Source: a bacterium
GTDB lineage: Bacteria > CSSED10-310 > JAFGSJ01
Length of the DNA stretch: 43,542 bases
NCBI GenBank assembly: GCA_016934675.1
Contig: JAFGSJ010000137.1
Span: 1 to 43,542 of the forward strand
Direction: 5' to 3'
Below are positions 1-7,536 of the stretch, piece by piece. Within the stretch, counting starts at the first letter, position 1. Each line of letters opens with the position of its first letter. The notes under the pieces were generated by a model. The model searched no databases. It was not told the origin of the DNA and saw only the letters and a list, made by a program, of their open reading frames with translations. Both the position numbers and the translations under genes were made by a program.

Positions 1-121
1 GCGGGAGCATCCGCACGATCAGATGCACGTGATTGCTCATGATCGCAAAGGAGACCACCTTGACGAAATAGACCTGAGACAGCTTCCCCCTTTTAGCAAT
101 AAGTTTATTGATTGTCCCTTC
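1..121 (-). pseudogene. Remnant of REP-associated (IS200-like, Y1) transposase, cut by window edge
   Basis: Read on the minus strand, the first 121 bases are open and encode a segment ending in the motif SFAIMSNHVHLIVRM. The NHVHLIV core is the HUH metal-binding signature of Y1/REP-associated tyrosine transposases (RAYTs). The frame opens directly after the stop of the qmoC-like gene and has no ATG, GTG or TTG ahead of the motif. The usual RAYT N terminus, which precedes NHxH by roughly 60 residues, is therefore missing. The rest of the gene would lie outside the window. I read it as a 5'-truncated copy. It matters because RAYTs are associated with dispersed palindromic repeats such as those seen elsewhere in this window. 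Confidence 0.6.
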
Positions 122-1240
122 TCATTCTGCATGAAGTTTTACTTCATGCAGGTAATGGGCAATCGGTCGGTAAAGTAAGTGGGCCCACTTACCGAAGGGG
201 ACTTCGACGACCAACATGGGCACCGCAATCGCGAGATGCACCACAAAGGCCACATAAGTCGCCAAGGGCAAATCCATGAGTCGAAGAGCATGCATCACGA
301 TACCAGTGAGGGCAGTGAGAAATAAGAGTATAGGAAAGAGCCAATCAGAGAAATGACTATGATGATGCATTTGGGTACGTTTGGACATTCGGTCTGTCAG
401 GATGGTAATCGATGCCCCCATAAGAGCAAGCGTGGCATAGTAACCGAAGAGGCTCGTCCAATGCCAGGCCGTATCTTCGACCTGAAAGGGATTAAGAAAA
501 ACCATGACCAGCATGAACATCGTTCCATAGCCACTCACTAAAAGAATATGACGTAACCAGAGCAGATTGGAATCCTGGCTATCGCAATCGCGCCAGCGTT
601 TCTGGGTCAGTCCATGGACCACGAAATCTGTTATTGGTTTCAGCCATGCTGAGCCGGGTACGCGATAAGAACGCATGTTGAAATAGACCATGCGAGCAGC
701 ATTGCTGAGCAAAAACACCGAAAGGATCACAGCCAGGACAACATCGCCCCAATGAACGATATGCCTTGGAGCAAAGATATCGAGACGGACGGTTTGAAGA
801 GCCTGATGGTTCCCGGCCAGAGTATGAAAACCGAAATTACTCGGAACAAGAAAGAGTGCGGCAGTCAAGAGGGCGACCACCAGCAGCATAAAGAATTCGA
901 AAACAGGTGAACGGTACATCAATGTACTGAGACCGGTCCAATCATATTGGGCAATCAACCAGCGGCGGGCTGCCATCATGAGTTCGCCTGGATAAGCTGT
1001 GCGGGGGCAATTTTCGGTACATTCACCGCAATAGTAGCACAGCCAGGGTTCGAGAGATGAGCGCAGCTTATCCCTTCTGCCGATTTGAAGATTACGGATT
1101 GTGTTGCGTGGGAAGACAGAATGTTCATTCACCAAAGAGCATGTCGCGCTGCAATTGCCACAATTGATACACGTAGAAATCTCGTCACCACCATATGTTT
1201 TGATTTCTTTACTTAAAGTTGGGTCGAGGGAAATGGGCAT
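122..1240 (-). CDS. qmoC: QmoC-like membrane subunit (HdrC iron-sulfur domain fused to HdrE-like cytochrome b)
   Basis: A 372-residue protein. The N-terminal part carries two C-x2-C-x2-C-x3-C clusters (CINCGNCSATC and CYYCGECTENC), as in HdrC. About six hydrophobic segments follow, roughly at residues 112-132, 165-185, 230-252, 264-284, 300-322 and 328-349. Histidines in or beside them (RHIVHWGD, RHILL, MHALRL, VVHLA) could ligate haem b. This HdrC-HdrE fusion is the architecture of QmoC, the quinone-interacting subunit of QmoABC, so the likely role is electron exchange between the cytoplasmic flavin/FeS subunits and membrane quinone. It is the last gene of the operon, with a good AAGGAG site 6 bases before its ATG. 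No aprAB or dsrAB is in the window, so the partner is unknown. Confidence 0.85.
   Translation of the reverse strand: MPISLDPTLSKEIKTYGGDEISTCINCGNCSATCSLVNEHSVFPRNTIRNLQIGRRDKLRSSLEPWLCYYCGECTENCPRTAYPGELMMAARRWLIAQYDWTGLSTLMYRSPVFEFFMLLVVALLTAALFLVPSNFGFHTLAGNHQALQTVRLDIFAPRHIVHWGDVVLAVILSVFLLSNAARMVYFNMRSYRVPGSAWLKPITDFVVHGLTQKRWRDCDSQDSNLLWLRHILLVSGYGTMFMLVMVFLNPFQVEDTAWHWTSLFGYYATLALMGASITILTDRMSKRTQMHHHSHFSDWLFPILLFLTALTGIVMHALRLMDLPLATYVAFVVHLAIAVPMLVVEVPFGKWAHLLYRPIAHYLHEVKLHAE
127..151. repeat. Perfect 11-bp inverted repeat at the 3' end of the qmoC-like gene
   Basis: CTGCATGAAGT and its exact reverse complement are separated by TTT. The hairpin spans the last codons of the qmoC-like gene. 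No T-run follows on the minus strand, so it is not a standard intrinsic terminator. It could stabilise the operon's mRNA end, or be related to the adjoining transposase remnant. Confidence 0.6.
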
Positions 1241-1250
1241 GTGTAACTCC

Positions 1251-1526
1251 TTATGCTTTCAGAGCGTACGTGTAGGCCTCACCCTGCTGTTCGTGCTCAA
1301 CAACCTTCCCGTACTTTTTAAGGGCCATGAGTAACCATAAGGCCTCATTACTATGGATTTTCATGATTTCAGCGAGTTCGACTACGGTTTTAGGTCCATC
1401 GGCCAATGCCTTGCGGATTGCTTTCATCTGAGTTTGCTGATGTTTGAGTCGTTCTTTCAGTTTGGCCGAGGCACCTCCGAAACGTTCGGCCATTTTATGA
1501 ACAGCTTCCAGGTGAGGATTAGACAT
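1251..1526 (-). CDS. Small winged-helix-like protein inside the Qmo/Hdr operon
   Basis: A 91-residue protein if it starts at the ATG at 1526, which has an AGGAGG site 6 bases upstream and overlaps the end of the hdrA-like gene by 8 bases. The N-terminal half is charged and helical (FGGASAKLKERLKHQQTQMK). The C-terminal half looks like a winged helix (GPKTVVELAEIMKIHSNEA, then a KKYGKVVEHEQQ wing). It has no cysteines and no membrane segment. It lies between the HdrA-like and QmoC-like genes with tight coupling, so it may be an accessory or assembly protein rather than a promoter-binding regulator. The exact role is unknown. Confidence 0.7.
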   Translation of the reverse strand: MSNPHLEAVHKMAERFGGASAKLKERLKHQQTQMKAIRKALADGPKTVVELAEIMKIHSNEALWLLMALKKYGKVVEHEQQGEAYTYALKA

Positions 1527-3297
1527 TGGACACCTCCTGAGTTGCGAGGGCATCGATCATTGCTTCGAATTGATCAATCTGCCAACCGTTGACGTCAATG
1601 GCACGATGGGGGCAGGCGGCGACACACATGCCGCACCCTTTGCAGATCGCGGTATTGACCACAGGGACCTTTTTATTATAGGGCATGGTCAAGGCAATGG
1701 CCTTGACAAAAGCACATTCAACAATGCAATTTTCACAACCGTCGCAACGTTCGTCATTGATGGTCGCAACGAAGGGCGGTAATGAAATCTGGCCCCTCGA
1801 GATCAAGCAGGAGACCTTGGTCGCGGCAGCCGAGGCGGCAGCCGAGGTTTCAGCAATGTCCATAGGTGCCTGGCATGTTCCGGCAATAAACACACCCGGA
1901 ACGTTTACTTCCACCGGTCGCAGTTTAGGATGGATTTCCTGAAGGAAACCATCGGAACTTCGTGGAAGTTTTAACATCTCGATCAGGGAATCTATGCTAC
2001 GGGGGACCAAACCGGTGACAAGCACAACAAGATCGACCAGACAGGTCAGTTCCTCGCCAAATGAGAGTGTATCGACGACGCTCATGGACAACCCACCGTC
2101 TTGTTCGATATGTATCTGAGGGGGTGTTTCAGGTCTATAACGTAAGAAAATCACACCGGCCCGGCTCGCGGCTTCATAGATATCCTCATGACCCCGGCCA
2201 TACGTTCGGATATCTTGGTAGACATCATAAATGTTGATATCTGGAAATTTCAGGTGAAGTTCGGAGGCGGTCCGTAATGCAGCCGTGCAGCATACACGCG
2301 AGCAGTGTTGGTTGAGTTGCTTGCCTTCAGCGGGTGTGTGAATCCCCTCCACCTGTCGGCTCCCGACACAATGAATAAAGGCAACATTATGCACGGGCTG
2401 TCCATCTTTGGTTAGCTTACCCCCGGTAGGGCCGGTCTGGTCCAGACGTTCGAGCAAATCCGGTAAAGTGATCACACGTTCAGATAATCCCCAACCAAAT
2501 TCACCCTCGACCGGTTGATAATCGTCGAAACCTGTGGCGACCACGACGGCCCCGACCCGCAGCTCTTGTGTTTGACCTGACTTAGTCCGAATGGTGATCC
2601 GGAAATTGCCCAGGTAGCCTGCTCTGGCCACAACCTCTGTTTCTGTATGAAGAGTTACCGTGCCATATGCCTGGACTTCACGGATGAGTTCAGCCAATAT
2701 ATCTCGTGAGCGTTCATCAGTCGGATAGACCTTTCCTGATCGAGCCAAATGCCCTCCGAGTTCGGGGGCACGCTCCACGATATGGACCTTGAAGCCGCTG
2801 CGTGCCAACTCGATTGCAGTCCGTAGACCGGCACAACCACCGCCAATAATCGCCACACTTGACTCCGAATCGACGTTTATTGGCTCCAACGCATGCAGCA
2901 ATTTCGCTTTGGCTATGGCTGCAGCCACAAGACGTGTTGCTTTCTGCGTTGCGCCTAAAGGATCATCCTTATGGCACCAACTGACCTGCTCACGAATATT
3001 CACGTGTTCATACAGAAAGGGATTGAGTCCCGATCGTTTCAGAGTATCACGGAAGGTCAACTCATGCAAAGAGGGCGAACAAGCCGCCACCACGACCCGG
3101 TCCAGTTTCTGTTGTTCAATGTCATCCGAGATGAGTTTTTGGCCCGGATCCGAGCACATGAACATTTCACGGCGGGCCACAACGACGTCATCTATTTGGG
3201 CAGCAGCTTCAACCACTTTTTGGACATCGACCACATCGGAGATGTTCCCACCACAATGACAGATGTAAACACCAACTCGTCGCTTTGGATTGACCAT
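1519..3297 (-). CDS. HdrA/QmoB-like FAD and iron-sulfur oxidoreductase subunit
   Basis: About 592 residues, HdrA-like throughout. The N-terminal cysteine region contains YICHCGGNI, MCSDPGQ and ACSPSLHELTFR. A Rossmann FAD site follows (AIIGGGCAGLRTAIELA, near residue 150). The C terminus has two ferredoxin clusters (CDGCENCIVEC and CKGCGMCVAACP). QmoB of sulfate reducers carries an MvhD domain at its C terminus. Here that domain is a separate gene upstream, so the protein is closer to a plain HdrA. The frame could begin at a GTG at 3303, but the ATG at 3297 sits 5 bases after GAGG and is preferred. The ATG-side overlap with the preceding qmoA-like gene suggests translational coupling. Likely role: the flavin-containing electron hub of a cytoplasmic complex docked to the QmoC-like subunit. 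Confidence 0.85.
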   Translation of the reverse strand: MVNPKRRVGVYICHCGGNISDVVDVQKVVEAAAQIDDVVVARREMFMCSDPGQKLISDDIEQQKLDRVVVAACSPSLHELTFRDTLKRSGLNPFLYEHVNIREQVSWCHKDDPLGATQKATRLVAAAIAKAKLLHALEPINVDSESSVAIIGGGCAGLRTAIELARSGFKVHIVERAPELGGHLARSGKVYPTDERSRDILAELIREVQAYGTVTLHTETEVVARAGYLGNFRITIRTKSGQTQELRVGAVVVATGFDDYQPVEGEFGWGLSERVITLPDLLERLDQTGPTGGKLTKDGQPVHNVAFIHCVGSRQVEGIHTPAEGKQLNQHCSRVCCTAALRTASELHLKFPDINIYDVYQDIRTYGRGHEDIYEAASRAGVIFLRYRPETPPQIHIEQDGGLSMSVVDTLSFGEELTCLVDLVVLVTGLVPRSIDSLIEMLKLPRSSDGFLQEIHPKLRPVEVNVPGVFIAGTCQAPMDIAETSAAASAAATKVSCLISRGQISLPPFVATINDERCDGCENCIVECAFVKAIALTMPYNKKVPVVNTAICKGCGMCVAACPHRAIDVNGWQIDQFEAMIDALATQEVSNV

Positions 3298-3299
3298 AA

Positions 3300-4625
3300 T
3301 CACCTCATATTCGAATGGTTATTTCCTGTGGTAACGTACCCTGTCTGACGTAGATAATTGGCCGACTCCATCGCTGCAGCTCCCGCTTCAACGATGGAAT
3401 CGGGAATATCTTTTGGACCTGAAGCTGTTCCAGCCACAAAAACACCACGTTCTGTTGTCCGACACGGTGCCAATAAAGGATGTTCGCACTTGATGAAACG
3501 ATCAGACCCGATCCCAATCGGTAGGATATCCTTCGACTCCCATGCGGGCACAATACCCGGCGTGATAATGACCAGATCATACTCACGCTCTTCAATACGA
3601 CCATCCTCTTCGAGACGTTCGATTCGCAGCCGGGGATTCTCGTTTTCTCCCTCGGTGATTCGGGCAACCCGTGCTTTAACGAATTCGATACCCATGGCTT
3701 TCGCATTCTGGTAGAATTGCTCAAACCCTTTACCAAAAGCCCTGATATCCATATAGTAAATCGTGATATCGACCAGGGGTAATGACCCGGATAGAAGCAT
3801 GGCTTGTTTTATGGCATACATGCAGCACACCCTCGAACACCACGAAACACCACTGCCGTTTTTCAGGCTTTGATCGCGAGAACCGGCACATTGGATGAAA
3901 GCAACCGAGCCAGGAATACGTCCATCAGAAGGACGAAGAACGCGACCGTAGGGGCCATGAGGCGCAAGTAATCGCTCCACCTGTAAGCCGTTGATAACAT
4001 TAGCTAACTTGCCATTGCCGTAACGGTCGATAAGATGAGTCGGCGTCAAGGCATATCCTGTAGTCACAATAATAGCACCCGCCTCAATATCAGTCACTTG
4101 AGCCTCCTGCAGATAATCAATCGCATTCGTCGGACATGCTTTGGCACATGCCCCGCAGAAGGTACAATTGTCAACATCGAGTAAAGCAACTTGAGGAATT
4201 GCATTGGTAAAGGGCAGGTAAATAGCCCGGCGTGCTCCCAGTCCCCCCTCAAATTCATCAGGTACATAAACGGGACAGACATACTCGCATTTCCGGCAAC
4301 CGATGCAATCCTTTTCAATGACATAGCGAGGCTTTGAGCGGACCGTAACCGAAAAGTGAGCCCCATTCCGACGAATCGCCTCAACTTCAGAATAGGTTAA
4401 AATGGTGATCAGTTCATGATGTGCTGCCGCTGCCATTCGCGGGGTACAGATGCAACTCGAACAATCCAATGTCGGGAAAACCTTACTCAAGGCTATCATC
4501 TTTCCACCGATCGAAGGTTCCTTTTCGACAACAATAACCCTAAAGTCTTGATCCGCCAGATCGATCGCCGCTTGCAGGCCAGCTATACCACCACCAATGA
4601 CTATGGCATCTGTGCGTGTTTCCAT
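3300..4625 (-). CDS. qmoA: QmoA-like (short HdrA-type) FAD and iron-sulfur oxidoreductase subunit
   Basis: A 441-residue protein that starts directly with a dinucleotide-binding motif (AIVIGGGIAGLQAAIDLA). It lacks the N-terminal cysteine domain of full HdrA, as QmoA does. The HdrA-type FPTLDCSSCICTPRM motif is present. Two ferredoxin clusters sit in the middle (CIGCRKCEYVCP and CTFCGACAKACP), followed by the usual C-terminal FAD-binding sequence (GVFVAGTASGPKDIPDSI). The start has GAGG 6 bases upstream. Two HdrA-type subunits side by side plus a QmoC-like partner is the QmoABC arrangement. Likely role: cytoplasmic electron transfer in a Qmo-like complex. Confidence 0.85.
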   Translation of the reverse strand: METRTDAIVIGGGIAGLQAAIDLADQDFRVIVVEKEPSIGGKMIALSKVFPTLDCSSCICTPRMAAAAHHELITILTYSEVEAIRRNGAHFSVTVRSKPRYVIEKDCIGCRKCEYVCPVYVPDEFEGGLGARRAIYLPFTNAIPQVALLDVDNCTFCGACAKACPTNAIDYLQEAQVTDIEAGAIIVTTGYALTPTHLIDRYGNGKLANVINGLQVERLLAPHGPYGRVLRPSDGRIPGSVAFIQCAGSRDQSLKNGSGVSWCSRVCCMYAIKQAMLLSGSLPLVDITIYYMDIRAFGKGFEQFYQNAKAMGIEFVKARVARITEGENENPRLRIERLEEDGRIEEREYDLVIITPGIVPAWESKDILPIGIGSDRFIKCEHPLLAPCRTTERGVFVAGTASGPKDIPDSIVEAGAAAMESANYLRQTGYVTTGNNHSNMR

Positions 4626-4637
4626 GAGGGTCCTCGC

Positions 4638-5030
4638 TTAACTTGCTACCCGACTCAGGTAATCGTTCATTTCATCGATCTCCTTGAAGAATGGCCGAGC
4701 ACAAACCGTGCAGATCGAGCAGAGTCGCAGGCGTTTGTAATCCATATCCCTGTCCTTCATGAGTGCATGCACAGCCATGATACGTTTGGTTAACCTATCA
4801 TAAGCACCCTCATAAGGACATTCATGACCGCAGGCCATCACAATAATCCCGTCTATGCCCTTCTCAAAACAATGAATATAAAACATATCCGGGAAAATGA
4901 CCGGCGCGGGTACTCGAATAATATAGATGTTCGCCGGGTAGGCGCCATGAATTTGACCAATATAGTCAGCACCCCGATAGGCACATGAGTCTGTCGCAAA
5001 TATCAAAATCTTTGGTTTATCGTTGGGCAT
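4638..5030 (-). CDS. MvhD-like hydrogenase iron-sulfur (delta) subunit
   Basis: A 130-residue protein with the MvhD/FlpD cysteine pattern: DSCAYRGAD near the N terminus, MACGHECPYEGA in the middle and RLCSICTVCARPFF near the C terminus. In methanogens MvhD carries a [2Fe-2S] cluster and passes electrons to HdrA; in QmoB the domain is fused to HdrA. Here it is free-standing and lies 12 bases upstream of the qmoA-like gene. No hydrogenase or formate dehydrogenase genes are visible, so the electron donor or acceptor that it serves is not shown by the window. Confidence 0.85.
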   Translation of the reverse strand: MPNDKPKILIFATDSCAYRGADYIGQIHGAYPANIYIIRVPAPVIFPDMFYIHCFEKGIDGIIVMACGHECPYEGAYDRLTKRIMAVHALMKDRDMDYKRLRLCSICTVCARPFFKEIDEMNDYLSRVAS

Positions 5031-5194
5031 ACATCATGTCTCCATTCCCTTGTCACTTGGTTTAAACAAACGACCCTTTGTGCCAGACAATCCAGCACAC
5101 CTTGCCCTCAACTATTCCAGCCATCATTGAATGAAGAGAAACTTCAGACTGCTGCTCTTCCTTTTCCAGACAATCCCCCCACGATCAATGTTGA

Positions 5195-5449
5195 CTAACG
5201 ACCACGTTTCATAAAGAGGCGACTATAACCGTCAGCCTCGATCACGCCCAAAAATTCATGACCCACTTTCTGTGCCCATAAAGGCAAATCGTTCTTAGTT
5301 GAGGCATCACCACTGAGCACTTCGATGATTTCACCCTTGGCCACAGCCCCAATCGCCTTTTTGGCCTCCAGAAGCGGACCCGGACACGCACTACCGCGTG
5401 CATCCACCACTTTGGATATTGTCAGTTTGCTAATATCTAAATCTGCCAT
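5195..5449 (-). CDS. tusA: TusA-family sulfur carrier protein
   Basis: An 84-residue protein with the TusA signature VDARGSACPGPLLEAKKAI. The Cys in CPGP is the persulfide-carrying residue and is an ordinary TGC here, not a UGA. The rest matches the small two-layer alpha/beta fold, with the GDASTKNDLPLWAQKVGHE segment typical of the family. A GGGGG run 6 bases before the ATG can serve as the ribosome site. It sits between a DsrE-like gene and MvhD/Hdr-type genes, so a role in sulfur transfer to or from the Qmo/Hdr-like complex is more likely than tRNA thiolation. The 164-base gap to the next gene shows no clear promoter or terminator. Confidence 0.88.
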   Translation of the reverse strand: MADLDISKLTISKVVDARGSACPGPLLEAKKAIGAVAKGEIIEVLSGDASTKNDLPLWAQKVGHEFLGVIEADGYSRLFMKRGR

Positions 5450-5468
5450 AATAAACCCCCTTTATTGT

Positions 5469-5828
5469 TTAGAATGTCAAGACAATGTCAGCGTGTTCGG
5501 CAAGATCAACGAATGTGGCCACGCCTCCGCACTCCACACCCTCGATCAGGTCGGACTCGGTCATCCCGACGATAGGAAATGCCGCTGAGCATGCGATGAA
5601 CTTCGCACCCAGGTCTTTGATGACCTTGATAAACTCCTGGAGCGTCTTGGGAGCCCCCTGAAGCGTAATCTTCTCCGCACCGCCCTTACGCACGATATTT
5701 AATCCGCTCATGGTAAAAAACAGCGCGAGTTCCATATCACAGGCCAATACTCCCGACCCCAACATAAACGGAGGGAACGCCTTTTCCGGATTATCCGAAC
5801 CACAAAAAATTACCACTTTCTTGGCCAT
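5469..5828 (-). CDS. DsrE/DsrF-like sulfurtransferase family protein
   Basis: A 119-residue protein of the DsrE/F/H-like fold. It starts with a beta-strand and CGSDNPEKAFPPF loop. The conserved cysteine region is KFIACSAAFPIVGMTESDL, and a second Cys is in EGVECGGVATF, close to the DsrE2-like pattern of a Cys followed by a small helix. The ATG at 5828 overlaps the arsR stop codon by one base (TGATG) and has AGGAGG 7 bases upstream; the GTG just before it is less likely. It is a cytoplasmic persulfide-handling protein, next to tusA and only 19 bases away from it, as in many sulfur-trafficking operons. Confidence 0.8.
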   Translation of the reverse strand: MAKKVVIFCGSDNPEKAFPPFMLGSGVLACDMELALFFTMSGLNIVRKGGAEKITLQGAPKTLQEFIKVIKDLGAKFIACSAAFPIVGMTESDLIEGVECGGVATFVDLAEHADIVLTF

Positions 5829-6214
5829 CACTTTCCTCCTTGTGAGGATGATTTGACCTTTTTTGGCGGGATATCATGTCGGAGAGCCTCACGCTGAACG
5901 CTGGACTTGGCTCGAGGACGCTCAGGATGATCTGCCCGCAGTAAGGTCAGCAATCGTTTAACTAATGTCGGCTTCAAAATATAATAACAGCGCAACGGAC
6001 CATCACGATGACTCGCTACCAAACCGATACGACGCAGCGCACCCATATGCTGAGACACTTGCGGTTGAGGCAGGTCTGGGAGCAGAGCGTTTAGATCCTT
6101 GACACAGTGACTCCTCTGGTTGAGTGTGGCCAGAAGCAATAATCGGACTGGGTGAGCGATTGTTCTGAGTAATGCAGATTGTTCTTTCCATTCTCTTGAT
6201 TCTATGCTCTTCAT
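5828..6214 (-). CDS. ArsR-family transcriptional regulator of the sulfur/Qmo-like operon
   Basis: A 128-residue winged-helix protein if it starts at the ATG at 6214, which has GAGGAAGA just upstream; an upstream ATG at 6238 would add 8 residues. The ArsR core is clear: LLRTIAHPVRLLLLATL, the recognition helix PQPQVSQHMGALRRIGLV and a wing ending in RCYYIL. It has two cysteines, in SHCVKDL and LRCYYI, about 39 residues apart. That is not the spacing I recall for the persulfide sensors SqrR and BigR, so the ligand is uncertain. First gene of the operon, directly downstream of a palindromic operator-like site, which suggests autoregulation. Confidence 0.85.
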   Translation of the reverse strand: MKSIESREWKEQSALLRTIAHPVRLLLLATLNQRSHCVKDLNALLPDLPQPQVSQHMGALRRIGLVASHRDGPLRCYYILKPTLVKRLLTLLRADHPERPRAKSSVQREALRHDIPPKKVKSSSQGGK

Positions 6215-6251
6215 ATTCTCTTCCTCATACAGCATCAATCAACCGTTTCAT

Positions 6252-6277
6252 GCTATATTAATTATTTCTAATATAGC
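6252..6277 (-). promoter_or_regulatory. Operator-like palindrome upstream of arsR, with an overlapping possible promoter
   Basis: GCTATATTA and its exact reverse complement TAATATAGC are separated by 8 bases. The site lies 38 bases upstream of the preferred arsR start. AT-rich inverted repeats of this size are typical ArsR/SmtB-family operators. On the minus strand TTGCTA and TATAGC, 16 bases apart, could be -35 and -10 elements lying within the palindrome, so binding would block transcription. Confidence 0.6.
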
Positions 6278-6473
6278 AATTGACTTAATATATCTTTTTC
6301 TTTATATAACTTCATGTGAATATATTGTCAAGGAAATATTTGCTGAAATAGAAAAAATTCAGTGATTGCTTTCAATGCCAGTCTCAAGGCCGGATGAGAC
6401 GATGATCTTCCCTGCCGTTACTCGAAGACATGATCAGTTTAATCCTTGAGCATGAAAATCGGTGATTACGACT

Positions 6474-7295
6474 TCACCATTTCCGGACAGTTTCTAAAGC
6501 GAGCGTAGGTTCCTGAAACAATGACGAGTTGATGGTCTGGAGCAAGGCATCGATGTCTGGTGATGCCGGTAAGACTCCGCGGAGCATTTCAATATAGCCC
6601 CGTTGTTGGATGGTTTCGCGGGTCGGTTGAAAATTTATATCAAAGGCCCAGCTCATCTGCAGTAATTTAAAATCATTCAGGTTTTTGACATGGTTGATTG
6701 AAACGTTTTTTTTCAGAAGCATATCCTGCATGACTTCGGTAGAGAAACCTGGGGTATCGGGTAAATCCAGCTCAAGGGCTTCATTCTTGGGCGAATTTTT
6801 CCGGTAATAATATTCGATAACCACTCTCCAGATGTCCAGTTTATCGGCGTCGCGGATCAATTTACTATAAAACAGGATTGGTCCTGTCATGTCCGGGGGC
6901 AGGTAAGGTTGATTATGGTTTTTGATTGCCTGCAGAATGATATCCTGATACATGGGTTCGAACGATTCGAGGACGCCCTGTTTCTTGATTATGGTAATAC
7001 CCAAGGCCGCATGGTTTTCTGAGGCCTGGTCCTTGAAGGTTTGATAGCGTGCAAATTGCTCGAAACGGCCGAGATCATGGAGCAGGGCTATTATTTCGGC
7101 CAAGCGTAACTCGTCCCGAGTCAAGCTCAACTTCTTCCCGATAGCGATAATTTCAAGGACGACGCGTCGGGTATGTTGTTCCTTCAAATCTATATTGCGG
7201 CGGATTTTCGATTGGTAGCCTTGAAATGATTGAACATAATGGCTGAACCATTGCTTGAGTGCGTCCAGTTTTTCTTCTTCAATGAATAGTTTCAT
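6474..7295 (-). CDS. HD-domain metal-dependent phosphohydrolase-like protein
   Basis: A 273-residue protein with the HD signature: His41 in EQHTRRV, His73-Asp74 in ALLHDLGRFEQF, a later histidine in AIKNHNQPYLP and a final aspartate in IRDADKLD. These would bind one or two metal ions. The substrate is not evident: there is no GYP motif for c-di-GMP hydrolysis and no fused domain. It is a soluble protein, transcribed alone between the arsR operon promoter and a divergent secreted-protein gene. The ribosome site is weak. Confidence 0.75.
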   Translation of the reverse strand: MKLFIEEEKLDALKQWFSHYVQSFQGYQSKIRRNIDLKEQHTRRVVLEIIAIGKKLSLTRDELRLAEIIALLHDLGRFEQFARYQTFKDQASENHAALGITIIKKQGVLESFEPMYQDIILQAIKNHNQPYLPPDMTGPILFYSKLIRDADKLDIWRVVIEYYYRKNSPKNEALELDLPDTPGFSTEVMQDMLLKKNVSINHVKNLNDFKLLQMSWAFDINFQPTRETIQQRGYIEMLRGVLPASPDIDALLQTINSSLFQEPTLALETVRKW

Positions 7296-7536
7296 ATTTT
7301 TTACAGATAAAGGAACAAAGGATTATCGTGATAAGGCATACCATAGTCGCTCACTTTGGTTTTTCAAGGGTTATCAAAATTCTGCACAGCAGATCTGATT
7401 TCCGGTTGAAAACATGAAAACGGGGACAGTCAACAGAATCTGTCAACAGAATCTATCTAATCAAAAGAGATCAGGTGATAATTTTTCGGTCCATGGAGTT
7501 GACATGTCATGAAAGCGGCCAGATATTAGAGTCAAT
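7296..7536. other. Divergent intergenic region with a 13-bp tandem duplication
   Basis: GTCAACAGAATCT occurs twice back to back at 7429-7441 and 7442-7454, just after a GGGGACAG stretch that resembles the TTTGACTGTCCC fragments near 38750 and 39010 read in reverse. The promoters of both flanking genes should lie here. I see no convincing -35/-10 pair. Confidence 0.45.

Noticed and set aside
127..151. The perfect hairpin at the qmoC end as a rho-independent terminator.
   Set aside because: No T-run follows on the minus strand and the stem is within the coding sequence.
1..1240. The qmoC-like gene and the transposase frame are in phase, separated by one TGA, which could suggest a second selenocysteine readthrough.
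   Set aside because: The two halves belong to unrelated families, the TGA lies at the natural end of a QmoC-length protein, and no conserved Cys is expected there.
5195..5449. TusA as a second selenoprotein.
   Set aside because: The carrier residue in CPGP is an ordinary Cys codon.
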